A stretch of DNA of 48,675 nt, taken from contig JAEUSP010000078.1 in the NCBI GenBank assembly GCA_016788565.1, positions 1 through 48,675 on the forward strand, read 5' to 3'. Positions 7,887 through 18,084 of this stretch are shown here, in pieces. The number at the start of each line of letters is the position of its first letter. Position 1 is the first letter of the stretch. The notes beneath the pieces were generated by a model. That model was not told the origin of the DNA. It saw only the letters and a list, made by a program, of their open reading frames with translations, and made no database searches. The translations under genes and the position numbers were made by a program. The stretch comes from Chlorobiota bacterium (GTDB lineage: Bacteria; Bacteroidota; Ignavibacteria; OLB7).

Positions 7887-9995
7887 TTACTGGATTTTAG
7901 TGAAGACTGCTGGCGAGATCGGGTCGTTCAGTTTGTACTGAATATCTTTCAGGTGCATCTCCTGGCCGGGCATGGGGATCAGGGTGATGGCAAAGGGGAA
8001 CATCACTCCATCCACGCTCTTCCAATCGCTCAGGATGGAGGGCATCCCCATGGCGGGGTCAATCCGAACAGGCAGGAAGGTTTTGGCATCAATCGAGTAG
8101 GTTCCTTCGCCAGATTTTGGGTAGGTCACGGCAATCTGGATGCACTCCACATTATTGACCGACTTCTTCCCTTTCACCCGCAACGTGACCCCCAAATCCT
8201 TGACGTAGGCTTCCGGCATGATGTGGGTAGATTCGTAGTATTTCTCGGCAGCTTCCCCTTCAATTTTTTGGGTTTGTGGGGGCGCGCCGCCACGGCTAAT
8301 CAGCATCGCCACGTTTGCGCCGTTGCTGTACTGCTCGGTTTTGGCAATCCCCATATCCATCATCTGGTAGTTCTTGTTGGGGGCTTCCTCAATCATCTCG
8401 AACTTCCCTTTCAGCACGGAGTTTCCGGCGTTGGCTCCAATCTCGGCCTGCATCTTGCGCGAGGTCACGCTCCGCATTTTTGCTTCCCCCCCCATTGCGG
8501 CCAGCATCTTATCCCAGACTTGCTGTGCGGTCATTCCAATGTCAGCGCTGGCATCGCCGCCGCCAACTGGGTTCAGGTCGGCATCCCACACCTCCACCGT
8601 TCCGAACTGCTTCAGTTTATCGGCAATCTCGCTGGCCTTGCCAACAATCACAATCGCCAGCTGATCTTCGGCCAAATACTTTTTTGCCAAGCGTTGCACG
8701 TCGGCAGCGGTGGTGGCGTTGTAGATGGTTGGCAGCTTGGCGAAGTAGTCCTTCGGCAGCTTAAAAAAGTCAATGGATTGCACGCGCGAAGCGGTGACGG
8801 CGGGGTCCGAAACCGACATCAGGAAGGAGCCAATGGCGGATTGGATATTCCGATTGAGCTCATCGCCCGGCACCGGCTGGTTGCGCATCCGCCCTATCTC
8901 ATACAACATCTCCTTCACCGCCGAATCGGTGACGGAATTGCGAACATCCGCCGTGGCAATAAACATCGGGCGGAAGGGGTTGGGGTCGAAGTAGCTGTAC
9001 GGGCTGTAGGTGTAGGAGTGGGTTTCCCGCAGGTTCATTGTCAGGCGATTTCCCAAGCCGGTTCCCCCACCAAGCACGTTGTTCAGGATTGATGATTTTG
9101 GGCGGTCGGGGTCGGTCATGGTTGGGCCGGAGCCGATCACGCGGATGGTGCTTTGCACTGCGGCATCGCGGTCCACCACAATCAATCGGCGGCCTTTGCG
9201 CTCGGGAAGTTTCAGCGCGGCAACGGTTGGTTGTTTCCCCCCTTTCCAGTTGGCGAACGCGCTCTCCAAGCGGGTCATCAGGTCGGCTTTGGTGATGTTC
9301 CCCACCACTGCCAGCGTTGCGTTGCTTGGCACAAACCAGGTGTGGTGAAAGTCCACAACTTTCTGGCGGGTGATGTTCCGCATATCTTCTTCGTTCGGCA
9401 TTCTGCCAAGCGGTGTGTTCCCAAACATCAGTTTGCGGGTGGCGTAATCGGCAAGGAACTCGGATCGTGCCTTTGCCGATGCCAGCCCGGTAATCTGATC
9501 TTGGACGTACTTCTCCAATTCCTCCTGCGAGTAGGCAGGGTTGATGATGGCATCGGAGTAGAGGTTCAGGATCACCTCGATGTGCTTCTTCAGGCCACGA
9601 GCCGAGACGCTGATAAGCTCATCGGAGCTGGTGGCACCGATTGTGCCACCAACAAAATCAATCCGCTCGGCGAACTCCTTCGCGCTAACGGTTGTGGTTC
9701 CTTTGTCTAACAAGTCGGCGGCAACATCGGCGATGTAGGTTTGGTTCCCTTCGGCGCTTTTTCCGCCACGGATCAGCATTCGGAAGGTGACGATGGGCTT
9801 ATCGTTCTTCACCAAAAACACCTTCAGCCCGTTCTTCAGCGTGAAGGTTTCGTACGGGGGGAAGGCCGCTTTTGGTGGTGGTTCGGGGTCGGGCTGTTTG
9901 GCACGATTGACCTGGGCCGGCAATGGTTGGGTCATGCTTGCAAGTATCAGAAGGCAGGCTGAGAAAGCGGCTGCCACGGTTTTGAATATGGACAT
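7887..9995 (-). CDS. M16-family peptidase homologue lacking the zinc motif, with a LolA-like C-terminal extension
   Basis: The 702-residue protein has a signal peptide (about 1-27), then two M16 (insulinase/processing-peptidase) domains over about 45-465. Where active members have HxxEH, this one reads I-A-D90-V-A-A93-D94, so all three key residues are changed and it should not bind catalytic zinc. The C-terminal half keeps the substrate-binding R/Y motif region (LRETHSYTYSPYS). Residues about 485-702 form an extra domain with beta-rich, lipoprotein-carrier (LolA/LolB)-like features (FEMIEEAPNKNYQM, YSIDAKTFLPVRID). In M16 heterodimers one subunit has HxxEH and the other does not; the neighbour at 10078 carries the complete motif, so these two probably pair in the periplasm. 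Confidence 0.9.
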   Translation of the reverse strand: MSIFKTVAAAFSACLLILASMTQPLPAQVNRAKQPDPEPPPKAAFPPYETFTLKNGLKVFLVKNDKPIVTFRMLIRGGKSAEGNQTYIADVAADLLDKGTTTVSAKEFAERIDFVGGTIGATSSDELISVSARGLKKHIEVILNLYSDAIINPAYSQEELEKYVQDQITGLASAKARSEFLADYATRKLMFGNTPLGRMPNEEDMRNITRQKVVDFHHTWFVPSNATLAVVGNITKADLMTRLESAFANWKGGKQPTVAALKLPERKGRRLIVVDRDAAVQSTIRVIGSGPTMTDPDRPKSSILNNVLGGGTGLGNRLTMNLRETHSYTYSPYSYFDPNPFRPMFIATADVRNSVTDSAVKEMLYEIGRMRNQPVPGDELNRNIQSAIGSFLMSVSDPAVTASRVQSIDFFKLPKDYFAKLPTIYNATTAADVQRLAKKYLAEDQLAIVIVGKASEIADKLKQFGTVEVWDADLNPVGGGDASADIGMTAQQVWDKMLAAMGGEAKMRSVTSRKMQAEIGANAGNSVLKGKFEMIEEAPNKNYQMMDMGIAKTEQYSNGANVAMLISRGGAPPQTQKIEGEAAEKYYESTHIMPEAYVKDLGVTLRVKGKKSVNNVECIQIAVTYPKSGEGTYSIDAKTFLPVRIDPAMGMPSILSDWKSVDGVMFPFAITLIPMPGQEMHLKDIQYKLNDPISPAVFTKIQ

Positions 9996-10000
9996 TGTAT

Positions 10001-10070
10001 CGGAGATCGGAGATCGGTTGTCGGTTGTCGGTTATCGGGAATCGGTTGTCGGTTGTCGGGAAGCGGTTGC
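10001..10070. repeat. TCGGTTG heptamer array between the two M16 genes
   Basis: After a CGGAGAT dimer, about eight 7-bp units follow (TCGGTTG, TCGGTTG, TCGGTTA, TCGGGAA, TCGGTTG, TCGGTTG, TCGGGAA, GCGGTTG). The array fills most of the 82-bp gap between the paired genes. The unit differs from that at 5673 but the period is the same. Confidence 0.8.
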
Positions 10071-10077
10071 TTCGGGG

Positions 10078-11442
10078 CTATCCCCCTTGTGCTCCCGGGT
10101 AGTATTGGATGATTACTCGATTCTCTTTTGCAAAGTACTTGCGTGCCACGCGCTGAAGGTCCTCGCGCGTGACGGCCATGTACTTGTCAATCTCGGTGTT
10201 CACCAGCTCGGGATTGTTGAAGTAGGTCTCGTAGCTGGCAAGCGCCATTGCCTTATCTAACGGCTCGTTGAATCGCCCAGCAAACTGAGTCTCAATCTGG
10301 TTTCGTGCTTTCTGGAATTCCTTCTCGGTAACGCCGTTCTCTTTCACCAATTCAATTTGGCGGTCGAACTCTTCCCCCAAAGCGTCCATGGTGGTGGTTG
10401 GGTGAGCAACCGCAAAAAAGCCGATCACCCCCGCGCTCTCCATATCGAACACCAACGATTGCGCGCCAACAGCAAGCCGTTTTTCATCCACCATATCCTT
10501 ATACAACCGCGAGCTTTGCCCGGAAGCCAGCACCGTGGAAAGTATCTCCAAAGCGTAAGCATCTGGGTCCCCTTTTTGGGCACCGGGGTAGGCATACACC
10601 AACGCAGGCAACGGCGTGTGTGGCTCGCGAACGTCCACGGTGCGCTCCCCCTGTCCGGTTTGCAAGGTCACTTTTGGGCGTTCAATGTCGGCACCGCGTG
10701 GGATGTCGCTGAAGTACTCCATCACCCACTGCTTGGTTTTGGCAAGGTCAATGTCGCCAACGATTGCCAGAACAGCATTGTTCGGGACGTAGTACTTCTT
10801 GTAGAAGTCGCGGAACTCCTCGATGCCGGCTTGGTCAATGTACTGGGCCTCGCCGATTGGGGTCCATTCGTACGGGGTCCCTTTGGCAACGTTGGCAAAA
10901 ATGTTCGCCAGCAGCGAGCCATAGGGGGTGTTGTCGTAGCGGTTTTTGCGCTCCTCTTTCACCACGCCGCGCTGTGTTTCCACCCCGATTTCTTCCACCC
11001 GTGCGTGCATCATCCGCTCCGACTCGATCCACAACGCCAGCTTCAGTTGGTTCGATGGCAGGTTGATCTGGTAGCCGGTTTCATCGTTGCTGGTGAAGGC
11101 GTTCAGGTTCCCCCCAGCCGACTGGACAAGTTTATCCAGCGTGTGGCGTTGGATATTGGCCGTGCCTTCAAACATCAAGTGTTCAAAGAAGTGCGCAAAG
11201 CCGGTGCGGTCGGGGCGTTCGTTCTTTGAACCAACGTGATAGTGGACGAAGGTGGAGACCACCGGCGCGCTTTTATCTACCGAGAGGATCACCCGCAAGC
11301 CGTTTGGCAGGGTGAATTTTTCGTAGGCCAGCTTGGGCAAATCCCCAGCTGCGATGCCAGTGTTCACGGCCAACGCCGTGGCCGCAAGCGACACGCCAGC
11401 AATCGCGGCGCACCGTTTTCCGATGTGATGAAGCATAGACAT
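10078..11442 (-). CDS. M16-family zinc metallopeptidase, catalytic subunit
   Basis: The 454-residue protein has a signal peptide (about 1-32). The inverted zinc motif HxxEH is intact at H84-F-F-E87-H88, with the distal glutamate near E163/E164 (VVKEERKNRYD). The N-terminal M16 domain spans about 40-195 and the C-terminal M16_C domain about 200-380. It is likely a periplasmic endopeptidase degrading short or unfolded peptides. The downstream gene encodes the zinc-less partner 82 bp away, and the pair is probably one operon reading leftwards. Confidence 0.93.
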   Translation of the reverse strand: MSMLHHIGKRCAAIAGVSLAATALAVNTGIAAGDLPKLAYEKFTLPNGLRVILSVDKSAPVVSTFVHYHVGSKNERPDRTGFAHFFEHLMFEGTANIQRHTLDKLVQSAGGNLNAFTSNDETGYQINLPSNQLKLALWIESERMMHARVEEIGVETQRGVVKEERKNRYDNTPYGSLLANIFANVAKGTPYEWTPIGEAQYIDQAGIEEFRDFYKKYYVPNNAVLAIVGDIDLAKTKQWVMEYFSDIPRGADIERPKVTLQTGQGERTVDVREPHTPLPALVYAYPGAQKGDPDAYALEILSTVLASGQSSRLYKDMVDEKRLAVGAQSLVFDMESAGVIGFFAVAHPTTTMDALGEEFDRQIELVKENGVTEKEFQKARNQIETQFAGRFNEPLDKAMALASYETYFNNPELVNTEIDKYMAVTREDLQRVARKYFAKENRVIIQYYPGAQGG

Positions 11443-11630
11443 GTGTATGATTGATGACTACTGTGTAGTTGTTTACGTAGCGCGGTTGTTCTTTTGGCGC
11501 AATTCTTTTTTCAGGATGGAACCCCTGAGTAGCAATGATGGGATGGCCGGGAAGGGATTGCAACTTACACGGAACCCCCCACTTATGGTTACGCCGTACT
11601 TCCCCCCATCCCCACTACTTTTGCTGCAAT

Positions 11631-12341
11631 ATGAAACGGCACACCGGGCGGCATCGCCCAACATCATCCCACGCAGCACGGGGGCAATCGCCCCGGAAAT
11701 CATCAGGGAAATCATCCCAGCAATCGCTCCCGCAATTCGTTCCCCAAACGGAGAAAACCTACATCGCTTTCAACAAGCCGTACAACGTTGTGAGCCAGTT
11801 TACGCCGCCGCACGAGGGTGCGCGAACCTTAGCCGAGTTTGGATTCCCGCCAGAGGTCTATCCGGTGGGGCGGTTGGATCAGGACAGCGAAGGTTTGCTG
11901 TTGCTGACCGATGACGCAACGCTGAACCACGCATTGCTGCACCCGACGCGCCGCCACACAAAGTCATATCTGGTGTTGGTGGAAGGAATTCCCGACGACG
12001 ACGCGCTTGGCCAACTCTCCAGCGGGGTGATGATTCAATCGAAGCGGACACTTCCGGCAACAGTCCAGCGGATTGAGCCGCCAGAACTTGAGCATCGGGC
12101 AATCCGCTACCGGGCTGCAATCCCCACAAGCTGGTTGCGGATCACCATCACCGAAGGGCGCAACCGCCAAATCCGCCGGATGACCGCTGCGGTTGGCTGC
12201 CCAACGCTGCGCCTGTTCCGCCAAGCAATCGGAAACCTGAACATTGAAGCGGCTGGGTTGCAACCGGGCCAATGGTGCCGATTGCAACATCCCCAGCTTC
12301 AGCAGCTTTTTCTTCCCGATGCTGCAACATCGTTTGGCTAA
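11631..12341 (+). CDS. 23S rRNA pseudouridine synthase, RluE/RsuA family
   Basis: The 236-residue protein is of the RsuA/RluB/E/F class. It lacks the S4 domain, as RluE does. The core begins YIAFNKPYNVVSQF (44-57). The catalytic aspartate is D83 in VGRLDQDSEGLLLLTDD. Later motifs are KSYLVLVEG, ITEGRNRQIRRM and LRLFRQAIGN. RluE converts U2457 of E. coli 23S rRNA; the same target is a reasonable guess here. The start at 11631 (MKRHTGRHRP) gives a basic 40-residue tail before the domain. An upstream in-frame ATG at 11535 would add 32 residues without domain features. Confidence 0.9.
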   Translation: MKRHTGRHRPTSSHAARGQSPRKSSGKSSQQSLPQFVPQTEKTYIAFNKPYNVVSQFTPPHEGARTLAEFGFPPEVYPVGRLDQDSEGLLLLTDDATLNHALLHPTRRHTKSYLVLVEGIPDDDALGQLSSGVMIQSKRTLPATVQRIEPPELEHRAIRYRAAIPTSWLRITITEGRNRQIRRMTAAVGCPTLRLFRQAIGNLNIEAAGLQPGQWCRLQHPQLQQLFLPDAATSFG

Positions 12342-12463
12342 CAAGGTAATCGCCCAGCAATTCACTCAGGCTGGGCAACTCACATTGGGCAACTCACACT
12401 GTTTACTCAGGCAGTTTACTCACACCGTTTACTCACACAGCACACACTCACTCAACCAATCCA

Positions 12464-13402
12464 ATGGCCAACACTGCAATCCAGATCAACGGCCTCGAAA
12501 AAATCTACAAGGGGTCGGGGCGAAAAAGCCAACCAATCCACGCGCTGAAGCCGCTGGATTTAGAAATTCCCAACGGCCAAATTTTTGGCTTGCTGGGGCC
12601 GAACGGAGCCGGGAAAACCACGCTGGTGAAACTGCTGCTGGGGATCGTCTTCCCCACCAGCGGGACCGCAACAATCAGGGGCCGCGCCGCCGGAACCACC
12701 ACTGCAAAGCAAATTATCGGCTACCTGCCGGAAAATCACCGCTACCCCAATTACCTCACCGGCTTCGGTGTGCTTCGCTATTTCGGGCAACTGAGCGGGA
12801 TGGATAACCAAACCATCCAACGCCGAAGTGCTGAATTATTGGAAATAGTGCAGATGAGCCAGTGGGCCGACACACGCATCAAGCAGTACTCCAAAGGGAT
12901 GATGCAACGAATCGGACTTGCACAAGCAATGCTGAACAACCCAGAGGTGATTTTTCTTGATGAACCAACCGACGGCGTTGATCCGGTTGGAAGGCGAGAA
13001 ATTCGGGAGGTAATTGCGGAATTAAAACAGCAAGGGAAAACCGTTTTTCTGAACAGCCACCTCCTTTCGGAAGTGGAGTTAATTTGCGACCGCGTGGCAA
13101 TTATGAATAAAGGGACGTTGGTGACAATGGGGACGGTGAAAGAATTAACCGCCATGCAAAAATTATGGCGAATTGAGGTTGAGCAACCGCAGCAGCCGCA
13201 ACTTCATCAACTGCTGGCGCGCATCCCAACCGCAACGGCCACCGGGAACAGCATACTTTTTACCGCCGAAACATTGAACGACCTGAACCACGCGATTGAC
13301 GCTATCCGCTCCGCCGGAATTTTAATCTCCACGGTTCGTCCCGAACGGCAAAGTTTGGAAGACCTATTTATTGACATTATCACCGAAGGAGGTGCAAAAT
13401 GA
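12464..13402 (+). CDS. ABC transporter ATP-binding protein
   Basis: The 312-residue ABC ATPase has Walker A GPNGAGKT (45-52), a Q-loop in GYLPENH, an atypical signature YSKGM (142-146) in place of LSGGQ, and Walker B IFLDEP (163-168) with catalytic E167, followed by a switch His in NSHLLSE. The YSKGM form is common in ABC-2 exporters of the CcmA/NatA type. A C-terminal 80-residue tail follows the ATPase domain. The stop overlaps the next gene by 4 nt (ATGA), so this is the ATPase of the permease encoded there. The 120-bp leader contains degenerate TTTACTCACAC-like repeats and no clear Shine-Dalgarno sequence. Confidence 0.95.
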   Translation: MANTAIQINGLEKIYKGSGRKSQPIHALKPLDLEIPNGQIFGLLGPNGAGKTTLVKLLLGIVFPTSGTATIRGRAAGTTTAKQIIGYLPENHRYPNYLTGFGVLRYFGQLSGMDNQTIQRRSAELLEIVQMSQWADTRIKQYSKGMMQRIGLAQAMLNNPEVIFLDEPTDGVDPVGRREIREVIAELKQQGKTVFLNSHLLSEVELICDRVAIMNKGTLVTMGTVKELTAMQKLWRIEVEQPQQPQLHQLLARIPTATATGNSILFTAETLNDLNHAIDAIRSAGILISTVRPERQSLEDLFIDIITEGGAK

Positions 13403-14391
13403 AATTACGCGCATTAATCGCCGACACTTTTCGGGAGATTTACGCCAAGAAAGTGATTCTGGGAATTGTGGTAATCGAGGTGCTGACGTTGGTTATCACT
13501 GGCTTGGTGGTTGGGATGATTTCTGACAGCTACGAGAACGCCCGTGTGACAACGTCATCATCGGTAATTACCGCTGTCGAATATGATTCCACCGAAATGG
13601 CCGACACCGTTGCCGACCGGCTGCTGGATTTTCCCGAAGACTCCGCAATGGGTGCCACAACCGACACCACCACCCCCAGCAAAATTCTGGAAATAACCCC
13701 AGCCGACAGCGTTCAACTACGTTCAGCAAGCAGCCAAGAAAGTTTGGTGACGGAGATGGTTCGCGGGCAGCTTGCCGCGTACAGCACGTTAGTTGGAGTA
13801 GCGGTTTTTTTGCTGGCAATTTTTGCAACCGCCGGAATTGTCCCCTCCATGATGGAAAAAGGGACCATTGACGTGCTGATTTCCAAACCCGTTGACCGCG
13901 CCATGCTGCTGCTTGGCCGAACGTTAGGAGGAATTATTGCCGTTGGCGCAAACCTACTGCTGTTCGTTCTGGGAATTTTTGCGATTTACGGAATTTTCTC
14001 CGGCGTGTGGCTCACCTCCTTTGTCGTCTGGACCTTCCTCATTTCTTTTTTCGGTTTTTTGGTTTTTTACAGCTTCGTTGTCTGCATGAATATCTTGTCG
14101 GAAAGTTGGGTGTTGCCAATGAGCCTTTCCTACATCCATATTTTCTTATTCTCCTCATTTCTTAGCAACCGCGAGGACACGCTATACCTATTTATCACCA
14201 GCCCGGTTGCCCAAGCAATTATTGATGGATTGTACTGGATACTGCCACAACCGTTTGATTTAGTGGAAGCAAACCGCTCACTGGTTTTTTCCGGAATGGT
14301 GAGCAGTTACGCGCCATTTATTCAAGGTGGGATTTTCATCCTTGTGATGTCCGCCGTGGCAGTTTGGCGTTTTCGGAGGAAGGATTTTTAA
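13399..14391 (+). CDS. ABC-2 type transporter permease
   Basis: The 330-residue membrane protein is coupled to the preceding ATPase gene. One membrane segment lies near the N-terminus (about 19-41), followed by an extracytoplasmic loop of about 90 residues rich in Ser, Thr and Asp. Five more hydrophobic segments follow between about 130 and 325, ending in WRFRRKDF. The segment GIVPSMMEKGTIDVLISKPV is the typical ABC-2 pattern for the cytoplasmic elbow. The substrate is unknown; relatives export drugs, lipids or ions, or act in cell-envelope maintenance. Confidence 0.92.
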   Translation: MKLRALIADTFREIYAKKVILGIVVIEVLTLVITGLVVGMISDSYENARVTTSSSVITAVEYDSTEMADTVADRLLDFPEDSAMGATTDTTTPSKILEITPADSVQLRSASSQESLVTEMVRGQLAAYSTLVGVAVFLLAIFATAGIVPSMMEKGTIDVLISKPVDRAMLLLGRTLGGIIAVGANLLLFVLGIFAIYGIFSGVWLTSFVVWTFLISFFGFLVFYSFVVCMNILSESWVLPMSLSYIHIFLFSSFLSNREDTLYLFITSPVAQAIIDGLYWILPQPFDLVEANRSLVFSGMVSSYAPFIQGGIFILVMSAVAVWRFRRKDF

Positions 14392-14446
14392 GGAAGGGGT
14401 GTCGTTGATTGAGTGGCTGTATCTTCAACTGCCGCTGAAGAGATAT

Positions 14447-14528
14447 ACCACAGAGACACAGAGGGCACAGAGAGGAAGAGAAGAGAGCGTCTCTCCCTCT
14501 TCCTCTGTGTTCTCTGTGCCTCTGTGGT
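14447..14528. repeat. ACCACAGAG inverted repeat, copy 1
   Basis: Arms ACCACAGAGACACAGAG... and ...CTCTGTGCCTCTGTGGT flank a GA-rich centre (AGAGAAGAGAGCG), giving a long imperfect hairpin. A second copy is at 14689-14748, and both copies are followed by TTCCAGTCATT. Palindromic repeats with this ACCACAGAG core are scattered through many bacterial genomes. Confidence 0.8.
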
Positions 14529-14560
14529 TCCAGTCATTCCTCCAACGACAAGATGATTTT

Positions 14561-14688
14561 CCAGAAACCCGCGAGATGGGCTTGCGCCGCTGCTTCGCGG
14601 TGCTTCGTCGAAGACTCCTCGCGATGACGGTGCGTGAGTTTGGGCGAACAATCTCTTGATTCTCGTGAGCCATTTTGTTCCAAGTATT
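14561..14688. repeat. Remnant of a miniature element related to the copy at 31194
   Basis: The stretch CTTCGTCGAAGACTCCTCGC, then ATGACGGTG and GTGAGTTTGGG, then ATCTCTTGATTCTCG, matches the right half of the element at 31194-31445 nearly base for base. The right terminal repeat is decayed (GTGAGCCATTTTGTTCCAAG). It lies exactly between the two ACCACAGAG repeats. The gap 14392-15062 otherwise holds only these repeats and the katG leader. Confidence 0.65.
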
Positions 14689-14748
14689 CCACAGAGAGGA
14701 AGAGAAGGTCTTTCCCTCTCTTCCTCTGTGTTCTCTGTGCCTCTGTGG
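14689..14748. repeat. ACCACAGAG inverted repeat, copy 2
   Basis: The shorter second copy reads CCACAGAGAGGAAGAGAAGG to CTCTGTGCCTCTGTGG. It shares the right arm and the trailing TTCCAGTCATT with copy 1. Confidence 0.75.
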
Positions 14749-14780
14749 TTCCAGTCATTGCTCCAACTACAAATCGAACA

Positions 14781-14945
14781 ATGCATAAAACCGCGCTCCC
14801 GATTGTCTCTTACATCATTCTTGTCGTAGCCTACCTCACCCAAAGTGGTGCCCCGCTCTCGGTACACCTTCGGAGTGCCCCGCAAAAGTCACACGCTGAA
14901 ACCGCCGCAACCAACGCTGAGTTCCAATTTTTTTTCGGACGTTAG
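14781..14945 (+). CDS. Possible small protein, uncertain
   Basis: An open frame of 54 residues (MHKTALPIVSYIILVVAYLT...) begins with a hydrophobic, signal-like segment and lies 117 bp ahead of katG. No Shine-Dalgarno sequence, homologue or codon signal supports it, and the frame is open upstream through repeat DNA. It may be chance. Confidence 0.15.
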   Translation: MHKTALPIVSYIILVVAYLTQSGAPLSVHLRSAPQKSHAETAATNAEFQFFFGR

Positions 14946-15044
14946 GGGCATTCGCATCACGCCACCGTGTGCCGCCGATAGACACCGGCAGAACATGGCG
15001 TTTTGCTCACAGAACCAACGTCAAAACCACACAGTACTATTTAA

Positions 15045-17285
<2,241 letters not shown>

Positions 17286-17304
17286 CGGTGAAGTAACTCT
17301 CCCC

Positions 17305-17337
17305 GGTAGGTGCCCCGACTGAGTCGGGGTGCCTACC
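17305..17337 (+). repeat. GGTAGG...CCCCGACTGAGTCGGGG hairpin downstream of katG
   Basis: A 16-bp nearly perfect stem (GGTAGGTGCCCCGACT / AGTCGGGGTGCCTACC, two mismatches that can pair as G-U) begins 20 nt after the katG stop. It could stabilise the 3' end or act as a terminator, but there is no T-run. A shorter relative (CCCCGGTAGGCATCCCGACT and its partner) follows mod at 24296. Confidence 0.65.
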
Positions 17338-17348
17338 AGATGCTCACC

Positions 17349-17404
17349 TTTCCCCAAAAATTTGGGGGTGACGCGAAGTTCGCCAGAGCGCAGCAGGGGG
17401 GGCG
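17349..17404. repeat. Dispersed repeat with CCCCAAAAATTTGGGG palindrome, copy 2
   Basis: It matches 1374-1427 through the palindrome, GACGCGAAG, AGAGCG and the GCAGGGGGGG tail. Confidence 0.7.
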
Positions 17405-17494
17405 GATTGGTGACTCAGCATGAGCGGAGGGCTGGGTTCGCAACAGTGACGGGTTGGACACAAGGAGGGGTTCCCATTCTTAAATGGGGCGGTA

Positions 17495-17612
17495 GTCATG
17501 TAGCCCAGCGGCGTAAGCCCTGGGAACATCGCCCACGCCAACAACCCATAGCCCCGAATGGGGCCGACAGAGTTTATCCGCACCCGCAATTCTTCCGCCC
17601 CATTCGGGGCTG
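17495..17612. repeat. Paired GCCCCGAATGGGGC palindromes
   Basis: AGCCCCGAATGGGGCC (17550-17565) and GCCCCATTCGGGGCT (17597-17611) are short self-complementary blocks related to each other, preceded by TAAGCCCTGGGAAC. The style matches the larger inverted pair at 24638-24853. The 799-bp region 17286-18084 holds repeats and a miniature element and no convincing gene. Confidence 0.6.
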
Positions 17613-17627
17613 TTGTTGACTTCGGGG

Positions 17628-17680
17628 TTCGGTGGCTCGGCTCATACTTCGACGGGGGCTCAGCATGAGCGGAGGGCTGG
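17628..17680. repeat. TTCGGTGGCTC...ATGAGCGGAGGGCTG hairpin repeat, copy 4
   Basis: It is the hairpin part of the composite repeat (GCTCATAC...CAGCATGAGCGGAGGGCTG). A half copy (GACTCAGCATGAGCGGAGGG) lies 195 bp upstream at 17412-17435. Confidence 0.7.
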
Positions 17681-17703
17681 GTTCACGGGTGGTCAATAGT
17701 CAT

Positions 17704-17860
17704 TATACTCGGCGCACATTGGTTTGCGAAACTCTACTCAGCTAGGTTCGCTATGGATGCGCTTCGCAGGCCTTCGGCTCCCGCTTTCGCCCCGACTGGT
17801 CGGGGTGAACTGGGAATGACAGTGATTGAGTTTTTCGCAAACCACTCTGTTTGGAGTATA
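17704..17860 (+). mobile_element. Miniature inverted-repeat element, copy A (157 bp with TA flanks)
   Basis: The ends are TATACTCGGCGCACATTGG... and the complement of TATACTCCAAACAGAGTGG..., both followed by TTTGCGAAA. These inverted repeats of about 28 bp match those of copies B (24419), C (28325) and D (31194). The centre carries CCCGCTTTCGC...GGGAATGACAGTG with an extra CCCCGACTGGTCGGGG hairpin compared with B and C. There is no open reading frame. Outermost TA dinucleotides are consistent with a TA target site. It lies 225 bp upstream of the res gene. Confidence 0.75.
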
Positions 17861-18084
17861 GTCATTAGTGAGTTGCTGGCTTTGGCTTCATTTCACTCTT
17901 TCCATCTCACTCTTCACTCTTCGCTTTGCCCCTCTCTCCCCCACACGACCAATGTGAGGCAACCAACACCTTCACACGTTTGGGTGAGGGCAGGGGCACA
18001 GCCCACACACTATCAACAAACCATATCTCTGGCGCTGACTGATCCACACGGATCGGCGCGCCGCACTTGATTGAAAGGACACCC

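Noticed and set aside
12353-12463. Repeats of TTTACTCACAC ahead of the ABC gene as a CRISPR-like array or operator set
   Set aside because: Units are degenerate, unequal in spacing and too few; at most a low-complexity leader.
18067-18084. TTG at 18067 as the res start
   Set aside because: GTG at 18085 has AAAGGA with good spacing.
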